Shown here in pieces: positions 33,184 through 44,452 of a stretch of DNA of 64,000 bases (position 1 is the first letter of the stretch; each line of letters begins with the position of its first letter). The translations under genes were made by a program, and so were the position numbers. The notes below the pieces were generated by a model. It did no database searches and was not told the origin of the DNA. It worked only from the letters and a program-made list of their open reading frames with translations. Origin of the DNA: Smallanthus sonchifolius. Taxonomy: Eukaryota; Streptophyta; Magnoliopsida; Asterales; Asteraceae. Location of the stretch: the NCBI GenBank assembly GCA_023525975.1, contig CM042030.1:22438350-22502349 (forward strand), given 5' to 3'.

Positions 33184-34580
33184 TGTAACACCTCGAAAAT
33201 TTCTCAATAGAAATACCAAGTACAAAGGAGCTAAGATGTAATCAAATCAAACCGTAAGGACCAAAAATGAAAAACTGGAGAAAATCATTGGTGACAGACC
33301 ATCACCATTTGATAACAGTTCGTTAGGACATGTGACAGACCATCACGAAAGTATAACGGTCCGTTACGGGCTGAGAAAGGGTGGATTCTGGTGCTGACAC
33401 GTGTCTGGTGACTCATGATTGTGAGTTAACGCGTGGAAACCCTATGACGGACCGTCATCCCATATAACGGTCCGTTACGAGCTACGATGGACCGTCACGA
33501 GTCATAACGTTCTGTTACATGGAAAACAAGTGCGTAGCCGCCAAGGCAAGCGGTGACGGACCTTCACCCCTCGTAACGGTTCGTCACGTGGCCAGAACTT
33601 GTCTATAAATAGATTTTGAAGTCCAGAACGTTTTAGACATCCACACACACTTGATACACCATCAAACACACACACTCACTCTAGGGATCCAATCCCGAGC
33701 CCCGGTTCGCTTGCGAGAGTCTGGTTTCTAGCATTTCGACATCAAATAGCCATAGATAGTACTAAGATAAGGTCCGACTAACCATTATGCTTTGATTATA
33801 TATTGTTAAGTTTATTATAGATATAAATTAAGAAATATTAGCAGTTAAATATACGTCGAGGTGCTGTCTGAGGTGTTTGACATATTATTAATCCAATAAG
33901 CTGAAATATTGTCCAGGTGAGTTCCACTGAACTGAAATGTGTGTTTATTTACACAGTTGTTATTTGAAATAGTCACCCTATTCCAAGTATATATTACGCG
34001 TATTTAGTACTGTATACGTTTCGAAAGTGGATGGGACCTACGGGTGGAACGACTATCTCATGTTGCTGGTGTGGTAGGACCAGTAATGTGGGATGGTTTG
34101 TCCATTTTATACTGTTGTGGTAGGACCAGTGGCGGGAATGGTTGGCCAGTCATATATATAACAAAATCTTATTATTTTTGTTTAAACTAATGGGTGGGAC
34201 ATGGGACTAACGATGATTAAATAACAACCATGTGGTAAAGATTCATGAACTCATCAACTTTTGTTAACCCAGTTGCTTTTATTATCTTTAAGATTATTGC
34301 AGGTAGTGGCATTCCATATAAATAATATTTATGGATAGTTGTTTCTTGTCTGGTCAGAAGGTTGTGGATGAAAGTCATGCTTGGTAGAGCTATAAGGCCT
34401 GCAGTGTTTTGAGTTCCTTGACAGAGACTGTCGTTTGTTGATTTGTTTAGTTTGTAATAGAAGTTTGGTTTATGATGTAAAACATTTTAGTTATTATTGA
34501 AAAAGATTTATGGTTTAGCTTTCGCTGTGTGTTCTGTACCATACGTCACTTCTAACCGGTGCTGGGACCGGGGTGTGATA
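33184..34580 (+). repeat. Gyp1 3' LTR
   Basis: TGTAACACCTCG... to ...GGGGTGTGATA (terminal CA changed to TA), about 1.4 kb. U3 palindromes GACGGACCGTC and TAACGGTCCGTTA occur repeatedly at 33290-33590, directly upstream of TATAAATAG (33604). A GGTAGGACCAGT tandem lies in R/U5 (34070-34140). Confidence 0.9.
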
Positions 34581-35148
34581 ATGGCACTCAAGGTCCTAAT
34601 GGGAAACAAGGTGCCGAGCCTACGGGGCGGAAGGGCCTTGTAAAGGAATAACATACGAGTTTAATTGAAAAAGGGTGTCGAGTCTACGGGACGGAAGGGC
34701 CCTGTGAATGAAATTAAAAAGGTGTCGAGCCTACGGGTGGAAGGGCCTTATGAATGGGAATGGAAAGATGCCGAGTCTATAGGCAGAAGGACCTGGTAAA
34801 GGTGTCGAGTCTATAGGCGAAAGGGCCTGGTAAAGGTGCTGAGCCTATGAGGCGGAAGGGCCAGAAATTAATAATAAAATAAATGACACAGCGTACTTAC
34901 TTAGCGGAAGCTAACGTAAAATGTTTTTCAAACACTGTAGGAAAAAGGCACATGGAATACAGCTTCCTGAGGGCGTGGCTGTCGGAATGAAGAATCCCTA
35001 TGATATGTATAATAGAATATTGTATGTATAAATAATACATATAATAAATATACTTTTGTCATTATAGTGACAAGGTTTTGAAAAATCTGGGACCACTTTT
35101 CCTCATAATAACTCTTATAAAATAGTAGAATAAAGTTAGGGTGTTTCA
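34581..35148 (+). repeat. End of a further gypsy LTR, with minisatellite
   Basis: It holds degenerate tandem units GGTGTCGAGCCTACGGG.GGAAGGGCCTT (34611-34872). It ends GGGTGTTTCA, followed by ACTTAATATCAGAGTGCGG, a decayed LTR terminus and Met-tRNA-type primer site (35151-35163). Its beginning cannot be found. The same minisatellite reappears at 41229-41436 before the Gyp2 pol, so it may be the 5' LTR of Gyp2 (inference). Confidence 0.55.
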
Positions 35149-35191
35149 ACTTAATATCAGAGTGCGGCTTGAGGGATTTAAGTATAGGAAT

Positions 35192-35616
35192 GGTATGAAG
35201 TATTCAGAGGAGAGAAAGAAAAGAAAAGATCCATTTAGGTATCTATGGAGAAGGTCATGCAACTACCTGATACTGATCTACAAAGAAGTCTTGAGCTGGG
35301 TGAAGAGGAAGTCCCAGACAATGATAGTCGGAAACAATTCTTGCTAGTGATAAGGCATCATCGTTATCCTAGAAAAGAGGTTGTTATTGATGCAAAATAT
35401 CTTCAATCCCACTATCCTCTTGTCAAGTGGTCCTACAATGTTGATAAAGATGAGTTCACTATCACAGATGTCAAAGGACATAAGATAAGGGGTCCCGGAA
35501 AGGCTATCCTCAAGATGCAAAGAAAGGACATCCAAACCCTATCTGAACTTCCTTTGGACAATCCCAGCAAGGACCCAAGGGGCTATGACACTGTAAGAAT
35601 CATCATTCATATGTAG
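35192..35616 (+). pseudogene. Cop1 accessory ORF tail, second copy
   Basis: VMQLPDTDLQRSLELGEEEV, LVIRHHRYPRKEVVIDAK, LVKWSYNVDKDEFTITDV and QTLSELPLDNPSKDPRGYD run in one open frame from 35245. This is better preserved than copy one, where the same segment has stops. It ends at the natural TAG (35614-35616), which identifies the C-terminus of the accessory protein. Confidence 0.8.
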
Positions 35617-35674
35617 AAGCTCTATGTGCAAAGGCAGTAGATATTTTAGTGGCATCAGTCTAGGAGGAGTTTGT

Positions 35675-36229
35675 AGATATATAAGACTGATGGCTACAAA
35701 ATACTCTAAGTATAGTTGTTGGGGACACTACAATTTTGCTACTTATGAAAGCTGATGCTGATAAGTGTCTATGTTCCGGATAGTTGTAATTGCTGCTGAT
35801 CAACAACTTTGCAGCGGAGAGGCATTTATCAGTTGAAGTCCAAAGTTGCTGGTGATAGGCTTATCAGCAGCATCTAACACTTATGCTGCTGATAGGCAAA
35901 TCATCAGCGACTTTGACTTTACTGCTGACAGTCCTTGCTACAACACTGATAGTACTGTTATCATCAGAAGGAATGTTATTGGTGCAGAAGACATAAGACA
36001 ATGATCCCATTTCTGAACTCACCTGCAATGATTCCTAGGAGAAGACTGTTTGTTTGCAGTTGTCTTTTTGCTACAGTTTTCTTTTTGTTGTAACCAATTA
36101 TAGTATTGCTTTTGTCTGTAAAAGATCAACGGCTTGTGTTTGATCTGATCCTTAGAATCAAGGGTTTTTCTTGATTCTAAGTTCCTATTTACGTATTGTT
36201 TCTAATCATTTCTATATGTGGTTCCTTAT
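35675..36229 (+). repeat. Cop1 3' LTR, second copy, left piece
   Basis: It matches 31595 onward, including the TATCAGCAGCAT hairpin (about 35860-35895), up to GTGGTTCCTTAT, where S2 is inserted. The right piece continues at 38827. Confidence 0.9.
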
Positions 36230-38826
36230 TGTCACACCCTAACCGACGGCGGAATCATCGGGGCGGGACATGTAGACTGTTCATGAGCTCAAGGTTGACT
36301 GAATTGTAATATGTTAAATCCATTTCCATTCAAACAACATGAATCAAGTTCTAAGTACATAATGAAATACAATTTGTTTTTGAATTAAGATTAACTAGGT
36401 CCAAAGCCTATGTGTAGCATGTCTTGATCAAACTCATATGAAAGCACCTGAAACATGAATTAAATAAGGTCAACTAAAAAGTTGGTGAGTATAACACAGG
36501 TTTATATATAGATAGCATATAGTTTGTAAAACAAATCCTTACATAACATGATAAATAAGGCATTTATGGGAAGCAGCTATTGTGTAACCAAGTACAATCA
36601 AACCTTTGTAACTAGCATGCAAAATTGTGTTGTCGGTATTAATCACCCCAATCTGGGTGGGTTTGTCAGACTCAATAGATCTATCATTGAAAACCATCGG
36701 CTTGAAAAGTTAATGATTGCACATAATCGCATACAAAAGGTTAGCACACCTAGCCCTCGGGCATAAAGCTCAAATTGCACACATGAATGTAAATAGGATT
36801 TGTACTTGTGTTGTTTGCGTAAATGTAAACATGTAAGTTGAATAGTGTTCATGTTTCACCCCAAAAATATAAAAGAGTAAAAGGGGCTATGTATACTCAC
36901 TTGATTTGAAGGCGTAGCTAACACGAGACATTAGATAGTAACGGGGTCCTCGTAATGCACATCGTTATCCTAGAGTGTAATATGTATTGAATCAATAGTG
37001 TGCACAATAGTCTATGTCTAAGTCTAAGGTTAAATTGGATGTGTGTATAAGAAATTTGAAGTTGTAGGTGTTAGTGGTTTGTACTTGAATGGTGTTGTAT
37101 AAAATTTGAGTTTGGAATAACTAAATAATGAAATAATAAAATTATTATTTGTTTACTTAGTTATAAACAAATAGTTTGTTTAAATGTAATTTAAATAAAT
37201 ATTTGTAATCTTATTTATTTATTTATAAAATATGTAACTTAGTCATTTAGTTATGAAAAAGTATTAAATGTTTTATATTAAATATAAATTTAATAAATAA
37301 TCTTTACGCTATTTTTATAAAGGTGAGTAAATAAGTGGTGTAACTAATATTTATGTATAGAGTTTAATATTAAATATAAATTTAATTTTGTAAGTTATAA
37401 TAAACAACTTCTATTTATTTAGAAATAAGAATTTGGATCTTTTAAATAAGGTTAATCCAAATCTTTATAAAATTAATTATTTTTATTTAAAAATTAATTT
37501 GGAATACTTATTGTTTTTGAAAATATAAAATTAAGCATTCTGACAAGATTTTCTCACACACATGACCGTGCCTGGGACAAGGCACGATCGTGCTAAGACC
37601 ACGGGTGCGACCGTGCTAGTCAGGGACGCGACCGTGTTGATCAAACAGAAGATACACAAGGCTGCTCACTAGGCACGACCGTGTCTAGGGTTCTGATAGC
37701 ATGACCAGGTCTAGCCAAGAGGCACGACCGGGTCAGAGGGTGAGGCACGAGCGCGACCGTGTCTTCATGGAGCACGACCGCGCTAGAAGACTAGCGCGAT
37801 CGTGTCTGTTCCAAAACAGGAACGAATTGGTCGATTCTTATGATAATAGTGTTAGGAATCATAGGGCTTTCACCCACCAGGTTATTACTAGTGTTTTTGT
37901 GTAGTTTAATTGTATTTAAAACACGTACAAGGTACGATTCGATTAAGCCATTTTAGAACGAACTCTAGACTCGGGTTCGCGTAAATTATGATATTGTAAG
38001 CCCAAATTACTTTGGGGCTTTTGACCTATAGACTAGATCGAATGTGTGGAAGGTTTCAATTACCCGAAAGGAGAATGAATCGATGGTGTACGAGTAGAAT
38101 AAGTTCCGGCGATAACGGTTTGATCTCCGACGTCTTCTGCTGCAATCCCGACCAAACCAGCATGTCCAGAAGTCTAAGAAAGGATCGAGGGGTGTAGTTT
38201 GTTTGTTTGCTTGAGTGAGTTTGGATTGAAATAGAGGAATTTGTGATTGCAATGAAGATGATCGACGGTTATGAGGGGGATCGACAAGATTGGGTTAATA
38301 CGTCGTAAAGATGATGATTAAAACCTTAATTTGGTTTGTTAAAGTGTGAAACGGTTACGAATTCGAATGGTTTTGCCATTAAAGGCTGTATTTACGTTTC
38401 AACTGATGTGAGGCGCGACCGTGCCTATAAGAGGCGCGACCGTGCCACACGAGGCCCGACCGTGCCAAAACGTGGCGTGACCGTGTCAGACGAGGCGCGA
38501 CCGTGCCAAAACGTGGCGCGACCGTGCCAAAACGTGGCGCGACCATGCCTACTAGGGTTTCTGGTTATTTACAAAATCAGCCCTTGTAACTTCAGCTTTG
38601 ACAGAATTAGCTTGGTTAGGATTTAACAGAACACCTAACGGGATTACTAACTGGATTAACTCTAAGAGGTGTTACCACGTGATTATGAGTTCTAAACCTT
38701 GAATTGAATACGATCGGCTAACAATTAATGAGGTGTAGGTTTGAACAAATATATGATTCAATGTCGTGTTGTTATTTTATTGGTTAAAATAAGTTAAAAT
38801 AGGGTCGGAAAATCAGGGATGTTACA
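36230..38826 (-). mobile_element. S2: solo Ty3/gypsy LTR, minus orientation, same family as the Gyp3 LTR
   Basis: From TGTCACACCCTAACC to GGGATGTTACA, about 2.6 kb, with no internal coding region. CTTAT (36225-36229) and CTTAC (38827-38831) form a target duplication with one mismatch. 36548-36766 is the reverse complement of the block at 52260-52490 in the Gyp3 LTR. It carries two arrays of the GGCGCGACCGTGCC palindrome (37590-37800 and 38408-38550). Target DNA is the duplicated Cop1 LTR, so insertion followed the duplication. Confidence 0.9.
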
Positions 38827-38969
38827 CTTACAGTTTTCTCTGTAACTTGTAAACATTGAAGAGTAATACAATTTGCATTTACCAGTATTCTAATTGTTTC
38901 TTGTTGCATTTCATAGTTATTGTTTCCGCCAATCTCAACTAAACAGAACCATCTTGTAATATCTCGATC
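38827..38969 (+). repeat. Cop1 3' LTR, second copy, right piece
   Basis: It continues AGTTTTCTCTGTAACTTG... to TCTCGATCCTAAA, matching 32146-32289. Gyp1 gag follows directly. Confidence 0.88.
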
Positions 38970-39551
38970 CTAAAATTGAAGGCATTACTAGTCAATAGAT
39001 ATTGTCCCAAGAATACGGTGGACAAGGTTGAGTCAGAATTTCATCGATTTAAAGTAGGGAGTCTTAGCCACCAAGAATATACAAACAAACTTAATGAGAT
39101 GGCCAAGCTGGTACCACATATGGTGACTCCTAAATCAAGGAGGATCAAGTGTTATATACAAGGACAACCACCGAAAGTTCAAACCTTAGTGAAGACTAAT
39201 GCACCTACAACTATAAATTCGGCAGTACTACTTAGTGCAGTAATGTATGATGAGATAGAAGCACGGGAAATGGCCAACAAAAGAAGCTTAGAAAAAAAAC
39301 CTATGAATCCACTTATAACAAGATCCGAAGAAGGGAAGGAGACATATTGGGAAAAGGTGCTCATGGAGTTGTTGGTAATAATTGTCACCAAACAGGGCAC
39401 ATTGCAAGATATTGCCGAACTAATAAATGCCACAATTGTAATGAGATGGGGCGTTTTATGTTTAACTTCCCGAAGACAGTTCAAGTCAAAACCGGTGGAG
39501 GAGCCAAAGGAAGAGTATACATATTAGGAGGAAGACAAGAAGGAGAGGAAT
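38970..39551 (+). pseudogene. Gyp1 gag C-terminal fragment, second copy
   Basis: It has the same content as 32290-32838: ALLVNRYCPKNTVDKVE, LVPHMVTPKSRRIKCY, and the knuckle CHQTGHIARYC in the shifted frame. A small insertion near the end adds VYILGGRQEGEE before the stop. It differs from copy one by scattered substitutions, so the duplication is not very recent. Confidence 0.88.
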
Positions 39552-39899
39552 AGGAATATTTCTTACCAAATTAAGTTATATAAAGTATATGTTTATCCTT
39601 GATATTAAAATTTAGATAAGATTAAGTAATATAGAGATAGAGAATTCATTTTCATATGTCTATGGGTAACCTTCCAACACTATATAGTTATCTGACAAAC
39701 AGAGTGTTCTGTCTAAAAAAATAGTGGTGTATAAATCTCTCCTGGACCCGTTATTCTTTCCTGGGAACAATTCTGTTGGAGATACTACTTTGGAAAGATA
39801 ACCACCCTAGATAAACAAAGATCACGCTAAGTATAATCATTCAGTTGAAAAAGTATTCCCAAAATTTCAGGGACGAAAATTCCTAAAGTAGGGGAGATT
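39552..39899 (+). other. Gyp1 post-gag non-coding segment, second copy
   Basis: Near-identical to 32839-33183, ending in the same polypurine tract just before TGTAACACCTCG. No coding content is seen. Confidence 0.8.
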
Positions 39900-41228
39900 T
39901 GTAACACCTCGAAAATTTCTCAATAGAAATACCAAGTACAAAGGAGCTAAGAAGTAATCAAATCAAACCGTAAGGACCAAAAATGAAAAACTGGAGAAAA
40001 TCATTGGTGACGGACCATCACCAATTGATAACAGTCCGTTAGGACATGTGACAGACCATCACGAAAGTATAACGGTCCGTTACGGGCTGAGCAAGGGTGA
40101 ATTCTGGTGCTGACACGTGTCTGTTGACTCATGATTGTGAGTTAATGCGTGGAAACCCTATGACGGACCGTCATCCCATATAACGGTCCGTTACGAGCTA
40201 CGACGGACCGTCACGAGTCATAACGTTCCGTTACATGGAAAACAAGTGCGTAGCTGCCAAGGCAAGCGGTGACGGACCTTCACCCCACGTAACGGTTAGT
40301 CACGGGGCCAGAACTTGTCTATAAATAGATTTTGAAGTCCAGAACGTTTTAGACATCCACACACACTTGATACACCATCAAACACACACACTCACTCTAG
40401 GGATCCAATCCTAAACCCCGGTTAGCTTGCGAGAGTCCGGTTTCTAGCATTTTGACTTCAAATAGTATAAATAGTACTAAGATAAGGCCCGACTAACCAT
40501 TATGCTTTGATTATATATTGTTAAGTTTATTATAGATCTAAATTAAGAAATATTAGCAGTTAAATATACATCGAGGTGCTGACTGAGGTGTTTGACATAT
40601 TATTAATCCAATAAGCTGAAATATTGTCCAGGTGAGTTCCTCTAAATTGAAATGTGTATTTGTTTACACACTTGTTATTTGAATTAGTCACCCTATTCCA
40701 AGTATATATTACGCGTATTTAGTATTGTATACGTTCTGAAAGTGGATGGGACCTACGTGTGGAACGACTATCTCATGTTGCTGGTGTGGTAGGACCAGTA
40801 ATGTGGGATGGTTTGTCCATTTTATACTGGTGTGGTAGGACCAGTGGCGGGAACGGTTGGCCAGTCATATATATAACAAAAGCTTATTAGTTTTGTGTAA
40901 ACTAATGGGTGGGACATGGGACTAACGATGATTAAATAACAACCATGTGGTAAAGATTCATGAACTCACCAACTTATGTTTACCCAGTTGATTTTATTAT
41001 CTTTAAGATTATTGCAGGTAGTGGCATTCCATATAAATAATAGTTGTGGATAGTTGTTGCTTGTCTAGTCAGAAGGCTGTGGATGAAAGGCATGCTTGGT
41101 AGAGCTGTAAAGCCTCTGTGTTTTGAGTTCCTTGACAAAGACTGACGTTTGTTGGTTTGTTTAGTTTTTAATAGAAGTTTGGTTTATGATGTAAAACATT
41201 TTAGTTATTAATAAAAAAGGTTTATGGT
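39900..41228 (+). repeat. Gyp1 3' LTR, second copy, lacking its end
   Basis: It follows 33184-34516, with palindromes 40005-40300 and TATAAATAG at about 40319. It breaks at TTTATGGTTTAGC, where the last 60 or so bases of the LTR are deleted and the minisatellite follows. Confidence 0.9.
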
Positions 41229-41436
41229 TTAGCCTACGGGGCGGAAGGGCCTTGTAAAGGAATAACGTACGAGTTTAATTGAAAATGGGTGTCGAGTCTA
41301 CGGGGCGGAAGGGCCATGTGAATGAAACTAAAAAGGTGTCGAGCCTACGGGTGGAAGGGCCTTATGAATGGGAATGGAAAGATGCCGAGTCTATAGGCAA
41401 AAGGACCTGGTAAAGGTGCCGAGTCTATAGGCGGAT
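41229..41436 (+). repeat. Minisatellite, second copy
   Basis: Units of the form GTGTCGAGTCTACGGGGCGGAAGGGCC, five or so, match 34617-34815. It stops abruptly at TATAGGCGG, after which gypsy RT/RNase H sequence begins. Confidence 0.85.
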
Positions 41437-43341
41437 ATCACTTCTCCAAGATATCCACCCCATTGACTAAACTGATTTGAAAGAGTTCAAGGAATGACTG
41501 GAATGCAGAACAAGAGAAAGCATTCCAAACACTGAAAGAGAGATTGACACAAGCTCCAGTTCAGGCACTGCAAGAAGGAGTGGAAGATTTTGTGGTATAT
41601 TCTGATGCCTCAAAGCTTAGGTTAGGATGTGTCTTGATGCAAAGAGGAAAGGTAATAGCCTATGCCTCTCAACAACTAAAGACACACGAAGCGAACTGTC
41701 CAACCCATGATCTAGAATTAGCTGCGGTAGTTTTCGCACTAAAAATCTGGAGGCATTATCTGTATGGGAAGAAGTGTATGATTTACACATACCACAAAAG
41801 TCTTAAGTATTTCTTTGACCAGAAAGATTTCAACACAAGACAACAAAGGTGGTTGGAGCTAGTCAAGGACTACGACTATGAATTTTTGTGTCATCATGGA
41901 AAGGCTAATGGATAGCCGATGCTCTAAGCCGTAAGAAAGAGCATCATCCCATTTGGGTGAAAGCATACAAATTAGTGATAACTCCTAATATCATGAGCCA
42001 GGTTCGAGATGTGCAAATAAAAGCATTAAGAGGTGAAAATGTTAAGAAAGAAAGAATGGCTGGTCAAGAGAGATTTCTGGAAGAAAACGAGTATAAAGTC
42101 AAGACTCGATTCGGTCGTATGTGGATACCACGATCAGGTGAGTTCAGACTTAAGATACTCGACGAAGATCATAAATCATGATATTCAATTCACCCGAGTA
42201 CTACAAAGATTTAACAAGATCTGTGCAAAGATTATTGGTGGCTCGGTATGAAGTTTGATACCATGAAATATGTGGTAAAATGCTTAGCTTGCTTACAAGT
42301 TAAAGTAGAACATCAGAATCCATATGGAAGGTTACAACCGCTTGAAATCCCCAAGTGGAAGTGTGAACATCTTACTATGGACTTGATAACCAAGCTACCA
42401 AAGACAGCTAGGGGTCATGGTACCATTTGGGTGGTTGTAGATTGGCCAACTAAGAGTACTCATTTCTTAGCAATATGTGATACATACTCTTCAGAAAATT
42501 TAGTTGATTTATTCATTAGAGATGGGGACATACACGTTTTACTTCACGTTTCTAGAAAAAGTTTCATGAAGAGATGGGGACTAGACTGTCAATCAGCATG
42601 GCATATCATCCTCAAACTGGCGGTCAACGTGAGAGGATGATACAAACTCTTGAATATATGTTGCATGCTTGCATAACTGATTTCGGTGGATGTTGGGATA
42701 ATCAATTCCCGTACAATAACATCTACCATTCCAGCATTGGTATGCCACCATACGAGATGCTATACAATAGGAGATGTAGAACTCTAGTATGTTGGGGAGA
42801 AGTTGGTCAAAAAGAGTTTGGCAGTAAGGAAATTGTTTAGACTACAGCTGAAAAGCTTGACCTGATCAAAGCTAGATTGAAAGCGGCACAATATAGAAAA
42901 AAATCATAAGGAGATAAGAGACATAGACCAATAGAATTCCAAGAAGGAGATTACGTCTTGTTAAAGTATCTCCTTGGAAAGGTCTGATCCGATTCAAGAA
43001 ACATCGGTCCCTTTAAAATCAATAAGCGAGTAGGGAAAGTAGCTTATCAACTAGAACTACCTGAAGAATTGAATAAGATACACAATACGTTCCATGTATC
43101 TTATTTAAGGTAGTGTTTGGCGGATGAGACTACTCTAATACCTCTGGAAGAGATAGAGGTTGATGAGAAAATAACATATGTCGAAGAAGCTATAAAGATT
43201 CTAGACACAAAAGAGAAGCAGTCATGTCATAAAACTATTAAACAAATGATAGTTCTATGGAGGCACAGAAAGGGATCAGAGATGACTTGGGAAAGTGAGG
43301 ATGAAATAAGAAAGAATTACCCTCAGTTATTTAAGGATTAA
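41437..43341 (+). pseudogene. Gyp2 pol: RNase H and integrase, broken
   Basis: RNase H: FVVYSDASKLRLGCVLMQRG, HDLELAAVVFALKIWRHYL and IYTYHKSLKYFF, where the usual catalytic Asp of YTDHKS is Tyr (41790-41792). ADALSRK at about 41925 ends the domain, one frame away. Integrase: IHP...Y..L and CLACLQVK remain of the HHCC zinc finger. WVVVDWPTKSTHFL keeps the first Asp, about a dozen residues are lost near 42520, and YHPQTGGQRERMIQTLE keeps the Glu. The end is VAYQLELPEELNKIHNTFHVS, then WRHRKGSEMTWESEDEI..NYPQLF, the diverged chromodomain region. At least four frame breaks. RT is missing on the left. Confidence 0.9.
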
Positions 43342-43367
43342 CAGGTTTCGAGGATGAAACCTAATTT

Positions 43368-43381
43368 AAGGGGGGGAGACT
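43368..43381 (+). other. Polypurine tract of Gyp2
   Basis: AAGGGGGGGAGACT immediately precedes TGTAACATCCC, the LTR start. Confidence 0.85.
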
Positions 43382-44099
43382 TGTAACATCCCAATTGTTA
43401 AGAAAATATAAAGTCCAGGGCCAGAGTACAATTTATCCAAACTTGAGGGACTGAAAATATAAAAATTAGAAAGTTAAGCCGGTGCGAACCGCTACAGGGC
43501 TCCCTGACGGTCCGCTACGTGTGGACAAAGGCAATGATGAGGGAATGACACATAGCAAATGCGTGTTTTGCTGACTCAGCCCTACGGCGGACCACCACCG
43601 GGGTGCGTAACGGTCGCCAGGCGCAAAGGGGTCCAGACAACGAGCAGGTGACACGTGGAAACTCACTTGTGTGAAAGGAGGCGGTAGCGGACCACCATCC
43701 TAGCGCTTGACGGTCCGCTACATGGGCAGCACACTGAACAGCTGGCTAGTGGGTGGTAGAGGACCGCTACCAACCTAGTGGGTGGCCAGCCCCCTATAAA
43801 TTGAAGCATTTTTCGTTCACTTTTCACATAACAAACACACAAACATTCACACAAACAACACGCAGACCGAGGAAGGATTAGAGCGACGGTTACAAGCACG
43901 ACGGTTACGAGTGTCGAGCGTTAAAGTTATGAGCAAGTTCCGGAGAGTCATTTAAGCGAAAAAGCAAGCTTAGGAAAATACCCATGGTTATTGTAAGTAC
44001 ACTGGACCCGTACCTTAGGTGAAATTATTATGTGATTACATGATTATGTGTTATGTGCTATGTATGGAACTAAGGTACGTGGTAATGGGTGCGTACTTG
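43382..44099 (+). repeat. Gyp2 3' LTR, left part, interrupted by Cop3
   Basis: It begins TGTAACATCCCAATTG. U3 carries GCGAACCGCTAC, GACGGTCCGCTAC, GCGGTAGCGGACCACC and GGACCGCTACC motifs (43480-43770), directly upstream of CTATAAATTG (43795). The LTR end is not seen before Cop3 LTR sequence begins. The exact break is uncertain by some tens of bases. Confidence 0.7.
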
Positions 44100-44438
44100 T
44101 GTGTACATCTATGTCTTACAAATGAGAAACAAACTCAGCTATTTATAGACCTGCTTCATGCATACTTACCAAGTTCACAGGTAAGCTCTTCATGCGTGCT
44201 TACCTAAGTACACATGGCATATATTGTGTACATAACAAATATGCAGGAACAACCTCCTTGCGTATTTGTACAGTACCCAATACGTATTTACAACTGAAAG
44301 AAACATAATCAAGTACAAGTACAGACATAAACGATTACAACTTGATAAAAGACAAATAAAAATATAGATAGACTGAAGTACAGATAAACAAAAGATTAGC
44401 GAAGTATCCAGAGTGTCTATCACAAAGATGCTTTTACA
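44100..44438 (-). repeat. Cop3 3' LTR
   Basis: The right edge is firm (CTTTTACA before the polypurine tract). The left edge is a guess at TGTGTACATC. On the minus strand a TATA box CTATAAATAGC (complement of about 44137-44147) is preceded by imperfect palindromes built on GCGT.CTTA..TAAGTAC (44160-44300), the same layout as Cop2. Confidence 0.55.
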
Positions 44439-44452
44439 GACTCCCCCTTGAC
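44439..44452 (-). other. Polypurine tract of Cop3
   Basis: GACTCCCCCTTGAC on the plus strand is identical to the sequence at the equivalent place in Cop2 (22118-22131). Confidence 0.85.

Larger units (their letters stand above)
7776..34580 (+). mobile_element. Gyp1: gag-only Ty3/gypsy element, host of nested insertions
   Basis: The order is truncated 5' LTR (7776-8871), Met-tRNA-type primer site, gag in three pieces (9133-9180, 12302-12905, 32290-32838), short non-coding segment, polypurine tract (33170-33183), and 3' LTR (33184-34580). No protease, RT, RNase H or integrase is found between the zinc knuckles and the polypurine tract, so it was non-autonomous before the insertions. S1 interrupts the gag at 9181-12301 and Cop1 at 12906-32289. 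Removing them gives a continuous gag order, with a few stops. Confidence 0.8.
35192..41436 (+). repeat. Second copy of a tandem segmental duplication (first copy 31121-34872)
   Basis: From GGTATGAAGTATTCAGAGG both copies run in the same order through the accessory ORF tail, Cop1 3' LTR, Gyp1 gag end, Gyp1 3' LTR and the minisatellite. The second copy carries the S2 insertion and lacks about 100 bases (counterpart 34519-34617) at an AGC microhomology near 41230. The repeat period is about 4.07 kb. Confidence 0.88.
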
